The notes under the pieces were generated by a model. It was not told where the DNA came from. It did no database searches and saw only the letters and a list, made by a program, of their open reading frames with translations. Shown one piece after another: positions 1-11,702 of a stretch of DNA of 64,000 bases. The stretch's first letter is position 1, and each line of letters begins with the position of its first letter. Source of the stretch: Rhipicephalus microplus. Lineage: Eukaryota; Arthropoda; Arachnida; Ixodida; Ixodidae. Location: NCBI RefSeq assembly GCF_043290135.1, contig NC_134702.1, forward strand, positions 86,855,317 to 86,919,316, read 5' to 3'. The position numbers and the translations under genes were made by a program.

Positions 1-3000
1 CACCTTTCGAACGAAACGCCAATGAAAAGTGAGCTTGGATATCGAAAAACAGGTTATCAATCATGGGCAGCGCTTTTTTTTTTCATTTCGTCTTGTGTCG
101 AGGAAGCTTTTCCCAGAGTGACCTCGTGCTTTCCTCTTCTGTCGTCCATACTTTCGGCGCCATCGCTTGCTGTCCGGCCTTCACACTTGCCTACCCTACA
201 TAACCTTGCCCCATCTCTTTCCACCGCTCCATCTTTATAACCCCTTCCACACTCGTCGGACAAGGCGCGAACACATCGACATCGGCGATATCGACGTCCC
301 CTCGGGTTGATTGCGCGCATCAATCTCACTTGGCAGTTGTCAACAACGCCAGAAGTGGTGCCAGTGCGTCGCGCCCCCGCTACGCCCTTCGAAGCGACTC
401 GATCGGTATGCTTTGGCGTCGGCCTGACAGGCTGGGCATCCTGGAACAACTACACATTCTTGTCACTGTTCGTCATTGACGTCACGTACGAGAGCACTTC
501 CACCACGCTCTTTGCCCACCCGTGTTTCGTGGCTTTGATTTGAAGGCCTCCATCCACCTCGCTCCGCAAGCATCTCTCATCATCCGGGTTCACATGTGTG
601 TCTTTTTTATGGTTTTGAAGTACTCACGAATTTTATTTTTGTGCAAACTTAATAGAGAAATTTCGCGCTCTAACAACATTACGACCAATGTATAAAATTG
701 AGAAAGACAGCCGCTGAAAGATAATATTGACTAAAGTGTAATCTTATGACTGTGTGTATTCGAACTTCACAGTTTTTTTTTTCGTTTATAATTTCAGCTT
801 GCTCTTGCAGACTCACTTTTGCTACTGACGTGCCCAGCGTCAAATCAGTGCAGGACATTTTACACAGTTTTGAAGGATTCTAGTATATAACAAGTTTTTG
901 CGAAAACAGTTCCTAGTGAAGTTACAAATCTTTCCATTTTTTAAGTGTATGTTGTCATTTCTCGACTTGCCTAGACAATGATGTCTATGGCATCGTGAGT
1001 GGCATGGCCCGTTTTTCACGAAAACTTCCTGTGTATGATATTGCTACAATTATTATCACAGATTTAATTTTCATTTGACCTGATCATGTAGAATTGTAGT
1101 TATTCACTTGTGGTTCCTGGGCAACAAGGTCTGCGAACGTTATTATTTCTCGGAGTCACGCGAAACACCACATTGGCCCACAGTAAGGAAGTAGCGAACG
1201 CGAAGCGCAGCTAGAAGGTACTTTTCCTTGAGGGTAAAAAAACAAGATAAAGCAAATGTTCGAATCCTCGAAAATTGGATACTCTTCTCGCCCAGAAGTG
1301 ATCACCTCAAACGTCCACCTTTCTGATCATTTCCATCCTGTCTGACTGACACATGGTCATTTATTGAGCGTTCTTCAACACCTACGCTACGTCTGCTTGC
1401 GTCCAACGATTTATCATGAAAGATGGTATCCGGTCCAGGCAGGCGCACAAGGTAAGAGAAGCCGACAAAACAAACGTCGTACCGTTTATGGATCCCTCCT
1501 GTAATTTCTCGATAAGGAAGTATTCTTTTACGGCTGAATGTCCATCCAACTTCTAGCCGTGCTTTGCCAAGAAACTTTTGAAGCCCATGGTATGCCTTTG
1601 AATGAGAGCAAAAGAATTTAAGAGAAATGGCGCGGCAATGAGTTATCACACTGGAACACCAATTTTCTTTCAAACGAATGGTTTAGACAGGAGATGCAAT
1701 GACCACTATCCGCTTTTTAAATTTCTTTCTGGCTTCAACTTTCCGCCAAGTTATTGGGAAAATTATTCTTCCCTTTCATCATGAATTCGCATTTTTCATT
1801 CTGTATACGTTAAACAGTTCATATAGGTATTAGTTCTTCCGATGCAAGAAAGGCTTCATTTGGTAAAACGAAAAAAGAAAAAAAAAACTGATGACTTTGT
1901 TGAAGTAATGAGGCACAGAGCTATAAACAGTCAAGAAAATTTTTAGCAGGACAAACCGAAAACACAATACTATCATGCTTCTACACTGCACGAAGGCTTG
2001 TTCGTGACAGTAAATTACACAGCAAAGTCATTTGAAAGCCTCAGATGTTCAGCAAGTCAGTTTCAATATACTGCAGCAAATTTCATTCCACCCATTGCTT
2101 TTGTGTGCACTTCGAGACTGCAGCGTTCAGGATTTGAATAAAGACAAAACGCTCAGCGTCGTTACACATGATAATTTCTTGGACATTGAACTTAAAACAT
2201 CGTAGCTATGTGTAATCCAGAAAAATTGATTTCATTACGCACAACAAGTTAATCTAGATAGCATAGCGGTTGGTGAAAAAAAATGCCAAAGATTCTGCTC
2301 ACATTAGCTTGATGTGAATAACACTCGTGAGGCAGAAGCAGAGCCAGAAACCACGTGTGAATAAATGCAATACATTTGTACGTTACATAACTATTGAAAT
2401 TGTTGCTTTGATAATATGGTCGCTTTCTAGAATATTCAACACTTTCCAGGGAACATTACATTATGGGATCATTGCAGCCATGCAATTACTTACGGTAATA
2501 TCTAACACAACTTTGGTTGGGAACGATCTTTAGCTCACAATATCCAGAGGAGAAAACCAAGGCTCGTATATTACACTGCCTAATTCACTTAAGATACCAC
2601 GATTCTTGTCCCCGTGTGTTTGAGACAATAGGTCACGAAATATACAAACGTGTTAACACACGAATATTTGGACGAAGTTAAATTTTACTGCAAAAAACGC
2701 ATGAACTAATCGCTGTACATACACCTCTCGCAGGAATACAACAATACGCATGCAAACTACAACTCTACAAATTATGATAATTAAAGTAATGACTGCACCA
2801 TAATTCATAGAAAATTGAGTCTTAGCGATGATTCCTCTATGGAGACTTCGGCACTATAAGAAAAATCTTTACAGGTTTGAAAGTTCGCAGATGATATATT
2901 AATTGTCCAATTTTGCGTAATATTCGGTTATACGGTTATAGGTCACAAAATCTTCATAAAATCGAGGGGGGGGGGAATCGCAACCACACGACTACGAGAC

Positions 3001-5329
3001 AGTTAGGCCGAAAAAGATTGATGTTGAAACTCCGGGCATTCGTGGAAAGCATAATGTCTTTGTTTCCTGTTCCAATGAAAGAGTGAGCAGAAGGCCCTAC
3101 AATGAAACCGTGAGTTTGCGGAGGCCGCAGATGAACGTCAGGGACAATGAAGGAAACAAGTGCTGGCTGCAGCGTTCCAGAACAACAGACCACTCAATTC
3201 TCGTGGCTTTTCTTTTGTAAGCTTGCACGAAACGTTCTTGAAGTGTTGCGTCGTATTGGGAATCTTGTGTTTACGGTTCGCATGGACACTCTTAAGTACA
3301 TTTGTTATTGGTTTAATGTCGCATAATTTTGGTTAACCGCATAGTGTACGCGTAGCATCACCATTGCATTCAGGTGATTCTCGCATTGATATAGGGCTTC
3401 CAGAACTGGTGCTTCGTACGGCAGACGTATATTTTTATACACGGAAAGTTAGTCATATTATAGATTTGGGAGCATAATTTAGTTATATGGAATATTTGTT
3501 GTTATGGTAGACATAAAATATCAACAAAAATTGTCATTATTCCTGGCACGAAAATTCTTGATGCAGGAACTCGTTATTCCATCAAATCCACGGTATACAA
3601 GGTCACAGGCGTGCGCATGAGCGGGCTACGGAGGTCAGCCTTTACTCCCCGTACCGTTCATCTACGAGGAGGTGCTAAGTCAGTCTCGCGTATTGACAAA
3701 ACAGGAAGTAGAAGGGGCCACGAAGACGTTGATATAATATAGAGGGGAGCAATGCGACAAACCTTCGCCCCCACTTGCCCTCTTCCCCCTTTTACGGAAA
3801 ACCCTGCGCATGCCAATGCACAAGGTAACCATTGGCTTGTGTGATTGCATAATAAATTTTCTGGAAAATGACAAGGCGTGATTACAACACAACAAAGTTA
3901 CAAACAGGCCAACGTTCCCATTGAATTCGAAATGTCAACCATTTTTTTGATCAACAAGATTGAAATCTCTCAAAGACACCTTAAAATGTTGTGAATTGTT
4001 CCGAGTATTGATTTTCTATTTTGAGTTACATTTGCACAATTTAAGCCTCAGGTGAACTGAAGATTGTTCTCTTACATCCGATATCGTAGTAACTCTCGCG
4101 CTTTAGACAACAAGTGTTACTAAAACGAAACGGGCCTACCAAAAGTCCCTTTTAGTTAGCTTGCTATAGCAGATTTTTTCGCTATATAAGGGCTCAGTAT
4201 AACGATCCTCAACCGTATCGCGAAAAATGGCAGGACCATGAGATACCGGCTAGTAAATAACGTTCGTACGTCTCCTACCAACGACAAGGGTGCCACCACA
4301 ATGTTTAGCCATTGTCATTTGACGCTTCGTACAAACCGGCATCGTATATAGGGTAATGCATCAGTTGACCCGCAGGCTAATTTATTCTTCTTCGGGGATA
4401 GTGCGTTGAACTTCCTCTTGATGGAATAGTGCACGGTGTAATGTTTTGTGTAGTTAGACGCCCAGAAGAAATAAAGAATTCATTTTAACGGGTACATGCT
4501 CCTGTCTTCCTGCCATTTGCCAAGTCTACGCTGACGCTGGAACGCCCAACAAACTGCAGGAACTGGAAGACCTAACAGAAAGATTTCCTGAGTTCCTCTA
4601 TTCTTAACGGACTCACGCTCATCAAGAAAGGTTTTGTCGCAATTACTTAAAGGACTGCTTTGCTCCATCAGATGTCACTAGCAGTGTGCCTGGCGCGTAT
4701 ACGACTCGTACAATTCAATATCCTAAGGTGGGTAATTAGTTCTCTACGACGCATGAACTGCACTGAACTGCGGCTGCAGCCCATGATTTTTTATATAGCG
4801 TGCTACGCAGAGCGAGATTCTGAAGCCCTGAATTTGTTTGCTGTGCACTCAAACGAGTGATAGTTCTCATATACGCGCTCATTTTCATGGTACATTGCCG
4901 TCCTTGAAGATAAATGCGTATTATTAGCCTCCACGAGCATCAGACGAAGAGTACAGCTTTTTTTTCTGTGCTCGCTTCGATTAACTCGCCGTGTTCTTTT
5001 CCGAAACAACTTTTTTACAAAGAGCGTAAACGCACCTGTCTTCTTTTTCGCATTCCGATGACCCGCAAAGATGCAGCCACCCGCAATCATAACATAGTAC
5101 CCAATCAGACTGCGCTGTGCGCCAGAAGGTAGAAACGCGATCATGGCAGAATATTCTAGAAAGAAAAAAAGAAAAACTGAGTCGGCTGAAAGCTTGTATC
5201 CCGCATATCCGATCAATGGAAGCCCCCCAAGGGAGAACTGGCCAAAGAGCGGACACGGAGGAAAGGGTTTGTGAATGTAGGGAACATGAAAGCGATGCGA
5301 AAACAAAAAAGTGCATTAAGGAAAGAAAG
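1..5329. other. Gene-free AT-rich stretch
   Basis: I read both strands and recognise no conserved protein, tRNA, rRNA or transposon domain here. Open frames are all under about 170 codons, overlap each other on opposite strands and show no domain-like composition. A short poly-G run lies near 2966. Nothing further can be supported. Confidence 0.5.
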
Positions 5330-5415
5330 CAAAAAAAAATTGCCCGCAGCTTCCCTCGGGGGAACACTGAGGAGGATGCGGAGCATATAATTGGTTAACG
5401 GGGTGTTAAAGTGCG

Positions 5416-5482
5416 ACTTACTTGGGTCGATGGCTATATTGGTTAACGTGGTTGTGAAATGGGGTGTTAAATTGCGACTTAC
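5416..5482 (-). promoter_or_regulatory. Tandem leader units with two 5' splice-donor matches
   Basis: On the minus strand GTAAGT occurs at 5421-5416 and 5482-5477, each preceded by CGACCCAA or TGACCCAA, which fits the animal donor consensus. The donors lie in ~60-bp units that begin near ACCACGTTAACCAATTTAGC. They are about 190-260 nt downstream of the predicted start site, so a transcript could splice from this leader into flanking DNA. Splicing is inferred only. Confidence 0.4.
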
Positions 5483-5487
5483 TTGGG

Positions 5488-5619
5488 TCAATGGCTAAAT
5501 TGGTTAACGTGGTTGTAGGAGGGGGTGTTAAATGAGTGAACACGTACACACGTATGCGAAAGGACGGCGCTGGTCGAAGGGACGTCGATCATTGTGTTTG
5601 TGGATTCGTTGGAATTCAT
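5488..5619 (-). CDS. Short leader ORF of family F, copy 1 (43 codons)
   Basis: The frame starts with MNSNESTNTM and ends at a TAA just before the first tandem leader unit, about 56 nt downstream of the predicted initiator at 5675. The copy at 11562-11702 encodes nearly the same peptide, with differences such as S to A at residue 3 and V to A at residue 19. The two copies are also similar at DNA level, so shared sequence does not prove selection for protein. I recognise no domain. It could simply be untranslated leader, or the first exon of a spliced message. I cannot decide between these. Confidence 0.25.
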   Translation of the reverse strand: MNSNESTNTMIDVPSTSAVLSHTCVRVHSFNTPSYNHVNQFSH

Positions 5620-5674
5620 TTCACCACGACCTTGGACGTCGACGCACCGTACAAACCAACCGACGAGTGGCAAC

Positions 5675-5707
5675 TGAGCGAGCGAGCGCCGACCTTGAGT
5701 ATATATA
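5675..5707 (-). promoter_or_regulatory. Core promoter: TATA box plus initiator, copy 1
   Basis: On the minus strand TATATATAC starts at 5707, and the arthropod-type initiator TCAGT has its A at 5675, exactly 32 bp downstream. The same spacing is preserved in the second copy. Transcription would run toward lower coordinates, away from the heat-shock elements at 5739-5904. No transcript evidence is available. Confidence 0.55.
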
Positions 5708-5738
5708 CAGCGCGACGGCGCATGCACTGTCAGCTGTT

Positions 5739-5904
5739 GAATGTTCTCGAAGGAGAAGCGCGCGCGCGGCACAGATGGCGACGGCGCGACGGCGCATGCG
5801 CTGTCAGCTGTCGAATGTTCTCGAAGGAGAAGCGCGCGCGGCACAGATGGTGGGCGACGGCGCGACGGCGCATGCGCGCGCTTCAGCTGTCGAATGTTCG
5901 AGAA
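5739..5904 (-). promoter_or_regulatory. Array of three perfect heat-shock elements, copy 1
   Basis: GAANNTTCNNGAA occurs at 5739-5751, 5813-5825 and 5892-5904, each inside a ~75-bp tandem unit containing GGCGCATGCGC and AGCTGTCGAATG. Three alternating GAA blocks are the trimer binding pattern for HSF. The array ends 32 bp upstream of the TATA box in the minus-strand direction, the usual layout of hsp promoters. Function is inferred from motif and layout. Confidence 0.6.
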
Positions 5905-5977
5905 GCGGTGCGGACGGCGCGGACGGCGCGGACGGCGCACTACAAGGCGCGAGTATAAGATGCTTCCGCATCTAAAA

Positions 5978-7008
5978 GAAAAGAAAAGGAAGCCGAGGGT
6001 ATCATCCACGCTTTAGACCCGGCAGGTCTTTTCGGTAAAGCAATTGATGCACCCCCCGAATGTCGATCCACGGCACCCAAAAGTAACGTATACGTGTATT
6101 CGCCAATTCAACGCGGTGCAGTGGCGTTGTATTCATTGGCGTGATGGAACTAGTTGAATACCGTGCTTCACGCCACCGGAACCTTGCGTGTTAGTGACAC
6201 TTTAAGTTTCACTGCCACCTCCAACAATCCTGATTGCGCTGCAATCCGCGAGAGTGGCGTAATAGATAGACGGGAAGTAGTTGCCGTGTCGCTTGCAAGC
6301 GTGAGTGAACTATAGCTGGTATTAATGAGCGAACACTCTCAAAACGCTTTTAAGAAAGATAGCGCTAATCAGAGACGGAGGCATGGCTTTTCTTCTTTTG
6401 TTGGAAGTGGGTGTTAAGTATGAACAAGTAATAATATGTGGGGCCTTATGTACCAAAAGCATGATATGATAATCATAGGCGTATGGAAGGCTGCAGAATT
6501 TTCGAGCATCGCATTTTGTTTAGTGTGCGCTGCCATTGCACACTGCACGACCTTCTACCGTGTCGCCTTCTACCGTGACCCTTCACAGAGTCACATCTTG
6601 TATAAAGTATTAAAAATGAATATGTGACAAATGGCACAGAAAGAAAAGCAGCAAACTGTGTCTAGACTTTACCTTAATAATAAAACTAATTCGAAATCTG
6701 GAAATGTTTGTGGAACCATTCGAAAATTCCCGACCGTAAGCAACCCCATACGTTCACAATATGTACAGACTTCAACAGTGGGTCCCGCAGATGCCTTACT
6801 AAAATATCAGAACTCTTCAATAGCAGCTTCCATAGCCGAGAGGTCGACTGCATTCGAGTTGAAAAGACAAACGGCGCAGAACCCACGGCCTTCTTCGTTA
6901 CACATATTGATTCCAGAGAAACTGTCCAAGCAGGAAAGGTCTTCTTTCTACAGCTCTATGATGGTCTTTTTCAAATACCGATGGCAGCACCCTACGATGA
7001 AGACTCTT
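5978..7008. other. Stretch without recognised genes
   Basis: No retroelement domain or RNA gene was recognised. The longest frame, starting near 6631, runs into the minisatellite beyond 7040 and is not protein-like over its 5' part. Confidence 0.4.
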
Positions 7009-7325
7009 ACAAAAAAAAAATCACAGCATATGCACGGAGTGAATGATGATGAGTTGGGCGAAGCGTCCGTACGCCCATCCATGCTTCCGTCCGTCGATAA
7101 TTCCGTCTTTGTGTTGGTCTATGCATTCATCCATGCGTCCGTTCGTGCGTCTGTCCGTCCATACGTCCATCCGTTCGACTGTTCTTGCATCCATCCATCC
7201 GTCCATCCGTGCGTGTGTGCCTCTTTATATCTGTCTGTGCGTCTGTCCATCATTCCATATATATGTCTGTCTGTCAGTTCATACATACATGCGTCAGTAG
7301 GTGTGTTCCGATAATCACCATAGAC
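7009..7325 (-). mobile_element. Minisatellite-bearing repeat, family E, inverted copy
   Basis: The block opens with ATCACAGCATATGCACGGAG, then GAATGATGATGAGTTGGGCGAAGCG. An imperfect minisatellite follows, built from TCCGTCCA, TCCATCCG and related octamers to about 7300. The same flank in opposite orientation closes the copies at 9330-9385, 9900-9950 and 44785-44840. The long Ser/Val/Pro/His frames here are translations of the minisatellite, not genes. Confidence 0.6.
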
Positions 7326-7974
7326 GGCTAAATAGACAGATGAATGGACGACGGCCATCTTAAGTCTCATTTATATTCTCATTTAGCCGGCAAATTAGAC
7401 AGCTCCTAGAAGACCCCGTCGTAGAAAAATACGATGCAGGCTACTTTATTGTTTAAACAAGATGGCGGCTCCGCGAATCGCTTATATAGATTGAATCTCC
7501 CTGAAATGGTCATCTGCACACAAGCAGGCGCTTCTCCAGACGCTCAATGCGAGTAACGTTTAATATTTTTAGATTTTAACCAGAAATAGGCCAGAAAATA
7601 CAACTGTTACGTTTCTTTATTTTGGCTTTCTCTTCTCGATGCGAGGTCAGACATCGTCGCGTAAAAGCCGTCCAGACGTGTTCCGATTCTCGAACAGCAT
7701 GGGCTCGATGCTGTCTTTTAAGCAGTCTGCATAGGCTGTCCACGTGCTGTCTAAGAATTGGAACACAACCAGGGTGTCCGTTTATGCGTGCATGCGTCTA
7801 TGCGCCCGGTCACGTTCGAGAATGCAGACGGCACGCGTGTAGCACCGACGAGACGTGAGTCAAGATAGCCGAGTGCAAGCGTCTCGCGAGCGCGCCCGCC
7901 GTTCTGCTTCGTCCATGCCCCACCGACGATCCGACACGAACAGCGACAATCCAAAGACTGAGAGAGGCACTCGT
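7326..7974. other. Stretch without recognised genes
   Basis: No coding similarity, tRNA-like box or transposon end was recognised. The 78-codon frame at 7622-7858 is unsupported. Confidence 0.4.
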
Positions 7975-8163
7975 ACTCCACGTACTTAGGCAAAGCGCGC
8001 GCAGCAGTCAGTCGGAGAGTAGCAGCACTGCGTAGAGTAGCGGCAGAGTAACGCCCTCTAGGAAATGAGAAGATAATGCTTTTTCTTTCTCGTCTCTTCT
8101 TCTCTCGGTTACGCACAACAAGGGACAAGGTTAGCCTAAGAGGAGCTTCGCCCCTAAAAAATA
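7975..8163 (-). repeat. Terminal fragment of a GCGAAGC-hairpin repeat
   Basis: Read on the minus strand this starts with TTTTTTAGGGGCGAAGCTCC, matching the family-E start at 8680 and 33517 up to that hairpin, and then diverges. It includes irregular repeats of the CTGCCGCTACTCTACG type. The mini-hairpin core lies at 8145-8151. Assignment rests on the shared terminus only. Confidence 0.4.
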
Positions 8164-8677
8164 CACACCTACTCACACACAACAGTGGTAATACCGCGTG
8201 TTATAAATTTAATGGCTTAGAGACGTTGCGGCGTCAATAGGAATGACCTCGTGGATATTACTGCACACTCTGCGAAGCATGGTTAGTTCGCTTTGATTGA
8301 GCTTTAGCAAATATACAGCATGAGAGACCCTCCTCTACCCAAAGATCGTCAATGCGTACATACAACGGAAGAATTTAAAAATAAAAACGAAGAGTGCCAG
8401 GTAGCTGTCGTCAGCAATTGGCAGTGTATCCATCTCCGTTTAGCCATTTTTGAACAATTCAACGCGGGTGCTTTGTAGGATAACAACGCTTATGTGTATC
8501 ATGTATTGTCGCATTGGGGCATGCGCAATAAGCGTGTAAATCGTGAGCTGACTAGGCCTTGCCCAAGTCCGCTCACCTAAATTACGCCTCTAAAACTTCG
8601 AAGTCAACATGCCTAGCATTTTCTTCATTCCCCCCCCCCCCCCGCGTTGATTCCGCCGATTTAAGTGAAGCACAAAG
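8164..8677. other. Stretch without recognised genes, with a poly-C run
   Basis: A run of about 16 C residues lies at 8628-8643. Nothing else was recognised. Confidence 0.4.
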
Positions 8678-9387
8678 CTTTTAGGGGCGAAGCTCCCTAA
8701 AGCGGCAACCGTTCGTTTCTCGTAGTCGTAGTCGTGGTCGTAGTCGTAGTGTGTAACCAGTCTTACCTTTTGACCTGCAAGGTGGTGCCGGTGGGAGATT
8801 TCTCCTGTGCGTTGTTGAACAATAAAAAATTCACAGCGTGCGCGTTAACTAAAAGTCGATTTCTCCTGTCCCTTTTTCCCCATTTGCAGCCATTGGCATA
8901 CACATTGAGCACTATCTGACAAGAAAGGGTTGCTACGTTATACTCGCTGCGCGAATCCTCCTTGGATTTAGAAAGGTTTAGCGAGCGTTGGGCCGCAGTG
9001 CCATGAATACAGTGAACTAGTATATACCATGAACACGAGGTGGTTAAAGGTGGGAAGTAGACAAGAAGCGCAAGCCGTAATGCGGAGTATACGATGAAAA
9101 GATGCGAGATGGTGGTACTTGGAGTGTTTACTAGATGGACGAACGGACTCACAGACAGACGCATGGACGGACGCACGGACGGATGGACGCATGGACGGAC
9201 GCAGGGACGGACGCACATATGGACGTGCGGACGCACGAACAGACACCCGCATGGACGGGCGGATGGACACGTGGACTGTCACACAGACGGACGCATGGAC
9301 GGACGGAAGCAAGAACGAATGGACGGATAGATGCTTCGCTCCACTCTCCATCATTCACTCCGTAGATATGTAGCCATTTTTTTGACA
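8678..9387 (+). mobile_element. Family E repeat, full copy with internal minisatellite
   Basis: The copy begins with TTTTAGGGGCGAAGCTCCCT and a run of TCGTAG repeats. A ~230-bp body follows with the landmark GAGCACTATCTGACAAGAAA, and then the junction GATGGTGGTACTTGGAGTGT. An imperfect (TGGACGGACGCA)n minisatellite occupies about 9135-9335. It closes with ATGCTTCGCTCCACTCTCC and ATTCACTCCGTAGATATG plus a T run. The body and closing segment recur at 33506-34257 and 44568-44845. It encodes no recognisable protein, so it is probably non-autonomous. Confidence 0.65.
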
Positions 9388-9451
9388 GCGTCGACATTCG
9401 TCTGCTGTTTGAATGGGAGGGCATCAGTCAGCGACATCGAAGCAAATGACA

Positions 9452-9962
9452 TTTTAGGGGCGAAGCACCTGATGGTGTGGGTCTGTCCTTCCTCCGTTGT
9501 CGTACGGAGCCAACGCTGCCACTCACCCGCTCGGTTGTGTGGCACCGGTGGCTACGTACGACAACGGAGGCCACAGGGGGTGCGAGATGAGAGATGACTG
9601 TACTTGGAGTGTTCACTAGACGGATGCACGAATGGACGCATGGACGGATGGACAGACAGACTAGCAGACAGACGGACGCAAGAACGGACGGACAGAGAGA
9701 CTAGCAGACGGAGGGAGGGACGGACTCAAAGAGCGGGTATGTGCCACAGGGGATGCGAAATGGTGGTACTTGGAGTGTTCACTAGATGGACGCACGGACA
9801 AACGGACAGACAGTCTAGAAGACGGGTGGAGAGATGGATGGACGCGTGGACGGATGGACGTACGAGCGGGTGGATGGACGGAAGTACGGACGGGCTAACA
9901 GATGCTTCGCCCCACTCATCATCATTCACTCCATGGATATGCTGTGATTTTTTGTATATGTA
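9452..9962 (+). mobile_element. Two further family E copies in tandem
   Basis: A new start, TTTTAGGGGCGAAGCACCTG, occurs at 9453. A short inverted pair follows (CCTCCGTTGTCGTAC near 9490, GTACGACAACGGAGG near 9557). The GGTACTTGGAGTGTTCACTAGA junction type then appears twice, near 9600 and 9765, each followed by GGACGGA minisatellite. The segment ends with ATGCTTCGCCCCACTCATCA and the ATTCACTCCATGGATATGCT flank. The middle copy lacks the 230-bp body seen at 8678. Confidence 0.55.
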
Positions 9963-10977
9963 GTCTGCCCCTGTTCTGAGGTGCACAGGCCTGTGCGTAA
10001 TATATTGAGATCACTACGCACGTTGCTCTTAATTCATCGACAAATGCGGCATATACAAACGTACAGCTAGATCTGTGAAGTTGTTGGCTGTATAGACTTG
10101 CTTGGTAATACATTTGCTAGCCGTAATCTAACGATGAGTGTTTAAAATAAATGTTGGACGATGCAGAGTACGATGTGTGTGTAGAAAAGTGGTTAATGAT
10201 TTAACTTACTCGGTACTACGGAAGAGCTGAAAGCCGTCCCAGATAGCAAATGTTTTCGGGGTTAACTACCGATGTGTTTAGAATATATGGGTACCAATTT
10301 GGCGTACTATAGAAGGGCATAAAGGCGTTTAGTGGGCCTCACACTTGATGAGACCTTGCGGAAGGCTTGAAATTGTGTTTAGAGAAAGCGATTGAAAATT
10401 TAAAGTAAATTGTAATGGGAGTGATGCATCTCACAGCCGCAAGAGAGAAAGCGTCAACTACTTATAATTGAATCACAACGGTGTTTTCAGCTATTAGTGC
10501 ACTTCGTTTGCGTGGATTTCCAACATCTCTCACGTTACGGCAATGCTTATTCATTAAGCTAAACTAGCCCTCTTTACCTTGTCTGTCGTATCATACATCC
10601 TTCCAGTTTAGTATTAGCTCGGCTAACCTACTGTTAGTTGGCTTGATGATATAAAGGCATTCAAAGCCTTAACTTCCCTATACAATGCACAGTAATTTGT
10701 TTTAGAAGAAGCTCTAGCGTGGAAGAATTTTAACGATGCACACAAACAAGGGAACATCGTTTATGCCTGTCTCCTGCTCTATACGTTCGCAAACATTGAA
10801 CAGAAGTAGTTGCGCGTCCGCAGCAGCCGTACAGACGCAGCCTGCCAGCCTTTTATACCTAAACCGAAAAAAGCTCCCTTAATAGAAAATCTGAGGCCCA
10901 ATTCCTTGATGGGCTACTCACCAGGCCCGATACCAAATTTTAGTTAGACAGTGGAAGTTGTTGAGTGTCCGATGAGG
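9963..10977. other. Stretch without recognised genes
   Basis: AT-rich DNA with no frame above about 65 codons that resembles a protein, and no transposon end recognised. Confidence 0.4.
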
Positions 10978-11153
10978 AAGTTTTAGATGCGGAGCATCTA
11001 ATACTCGAGGCTTGTAGTGCGGCGCCGTCCGCAAGCTTCCTCCTCCTCCTTCCACCATCTGTGCATCCCTTCCTCCTCTACACACCGCGCGCGCTTCACT
11101 CCTGCACCATCTGTGCACCCTTCCTCCTCTACACACCGCGTGCGCTTCTCCTC

Positions 11154-11442
11154 TTCACGAACATTCGCTAGGTGTATATTGTAGCGCGCATGCGCCGTCA
11201 CGCTTCGAGAACATCGGCAGCTGACGCGCGCGCATGCGCCTTCGCGCTTCGAGAACATCGGCAGCTGACGCGCGCGCATGCGCCGTTGCGCTTCTCCCCC
11301 TTCTCGAACATTCGACAGCTGACGCGCGCATGCACCGTCACCCACCATCTGTGCCGCGCGCGCTTCTCCCCTTCGAGAACATTCTACAATTCTCCTGATT
11401 CTCCAGTGGACGCGCATGCGCCGTCGCGCTTCGAGAACATTC
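11154..11442 (+). promoter_or_regulatory. Array of heat-shock elements, copy 2
   Basis: Perfect TTCNNGAANNTTC matches lie at 11154-11166, 11301-11313, 11372-11384 and 11430-11442. Two imperfect ones (third block TCG) lie near 11204 and 11248. The last element ends about 32 bp upstream of the TATA box. Each sits in a GC-rich repeat unit with GCGCATGCGCCGTC. Confidence 0.6.
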
Positions 11443-11473
11443 AACAGCTGACAGTGCATGCGCCGTCGCGCTG

Positions 11474-11508
11474 TATATATACTCAAGATTGGCGCTCGCT
11501 CGCTCAGT
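11474..11508 (+). promoter_or_regulatory. Core promoter: TATA box plus initiator, copy 2
   Basis: TATATATAC begins at 11474, and the TCAGT initiator has its A at 11506, again 32 bp downstream as in copy 1. This is the canonical arthropod spacing and predicts rightward transcription. Confidence 0.55.
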
Positions 11509-11561
11509 TGCCGCTCGTCGGTTGGCTTGTACGGCGTGTCGACGTCCAAGGTCGCGGTGAA

Positions 11562-11702
11562 ATGAATGCCAACGAATCCACAAACACAATGATCGACGTC
11601 CCTTCGACCAGCGCCGCCCTTTCGCATACGTGTGTACGTGTTCACTCATTTAACACCCCCTCCTACAACCACGTTAACCAATTTAGCTATCGACCCAAGT
11701 AA
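11562..11702 (+). CDS. Short leader ORF of family F, copy 2 (46 codons)
   Basis: The frame begins MNANESTNTM, 56 nt downstream of the predicted start site. It ends at a TAA that overlaps the first GTAAGT donor (11699-11704), so splicing there would remove the stop and extend the frame into downstream DNA. It closely matches the copy-1 peptide through NTPSYNHVNQFS. No known domain is visible. Translation is speculative. Confidence 0.25.
   Translation: MNANESTNTMIDVPSTSAALSHTCVRVHSFNTPSYNHVNQFSYRPK

Larger units (their letters stand above)
5330..5977 (-). mobile_element. Hairpin-ended GC-rich element with heat-shock-type promoter, copy 1 (family F)
   Basis: This block recurs in reverse complement at 10978-11852, and both copies share both ends, so it is a dispersed element. 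One end carries TGCCCGCAGCTTCCCTCGGG followed by a GATGCGGAGCAT hairpin; the other ends in AGATGCTTCCGCATCT plus AAAAG. Read on the minus strand the order is heat-shock-element array, TATA box, initiator, a 43-codon frame, then tandem ~60-bp units with GTAAGT donors. It is far richer in CpG than its AT-rich flanks. I do not recognise a named family. No transposase is present, so it would be non-autonomous. Confidence 0.75.

Noticed and set aside
5532..5975. 147-codon Arg/Ala/Cys-rich frame over family F copy 1
   Set aside because: It is the antisense of the tandem HSE-containing units and leader. Open length follows from GC-rich repeats without stops, and the promoter motifs face the other way.
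7043..7370. Ser/Val/Pro/His-rich frames resembling a repetitive secreted protein
   Set aside because: They are translations of the TCCGTCCA minisatellite in several frames and both strands, as are those at 8763-9963, 31190-31486 and 44512-44814.
9119..9373. CRISPR-like spaced repeats
   Set aside because: Units are contiguous imperfect octamers and dodecamers with no unique spacers, and the genome is that of an animal.
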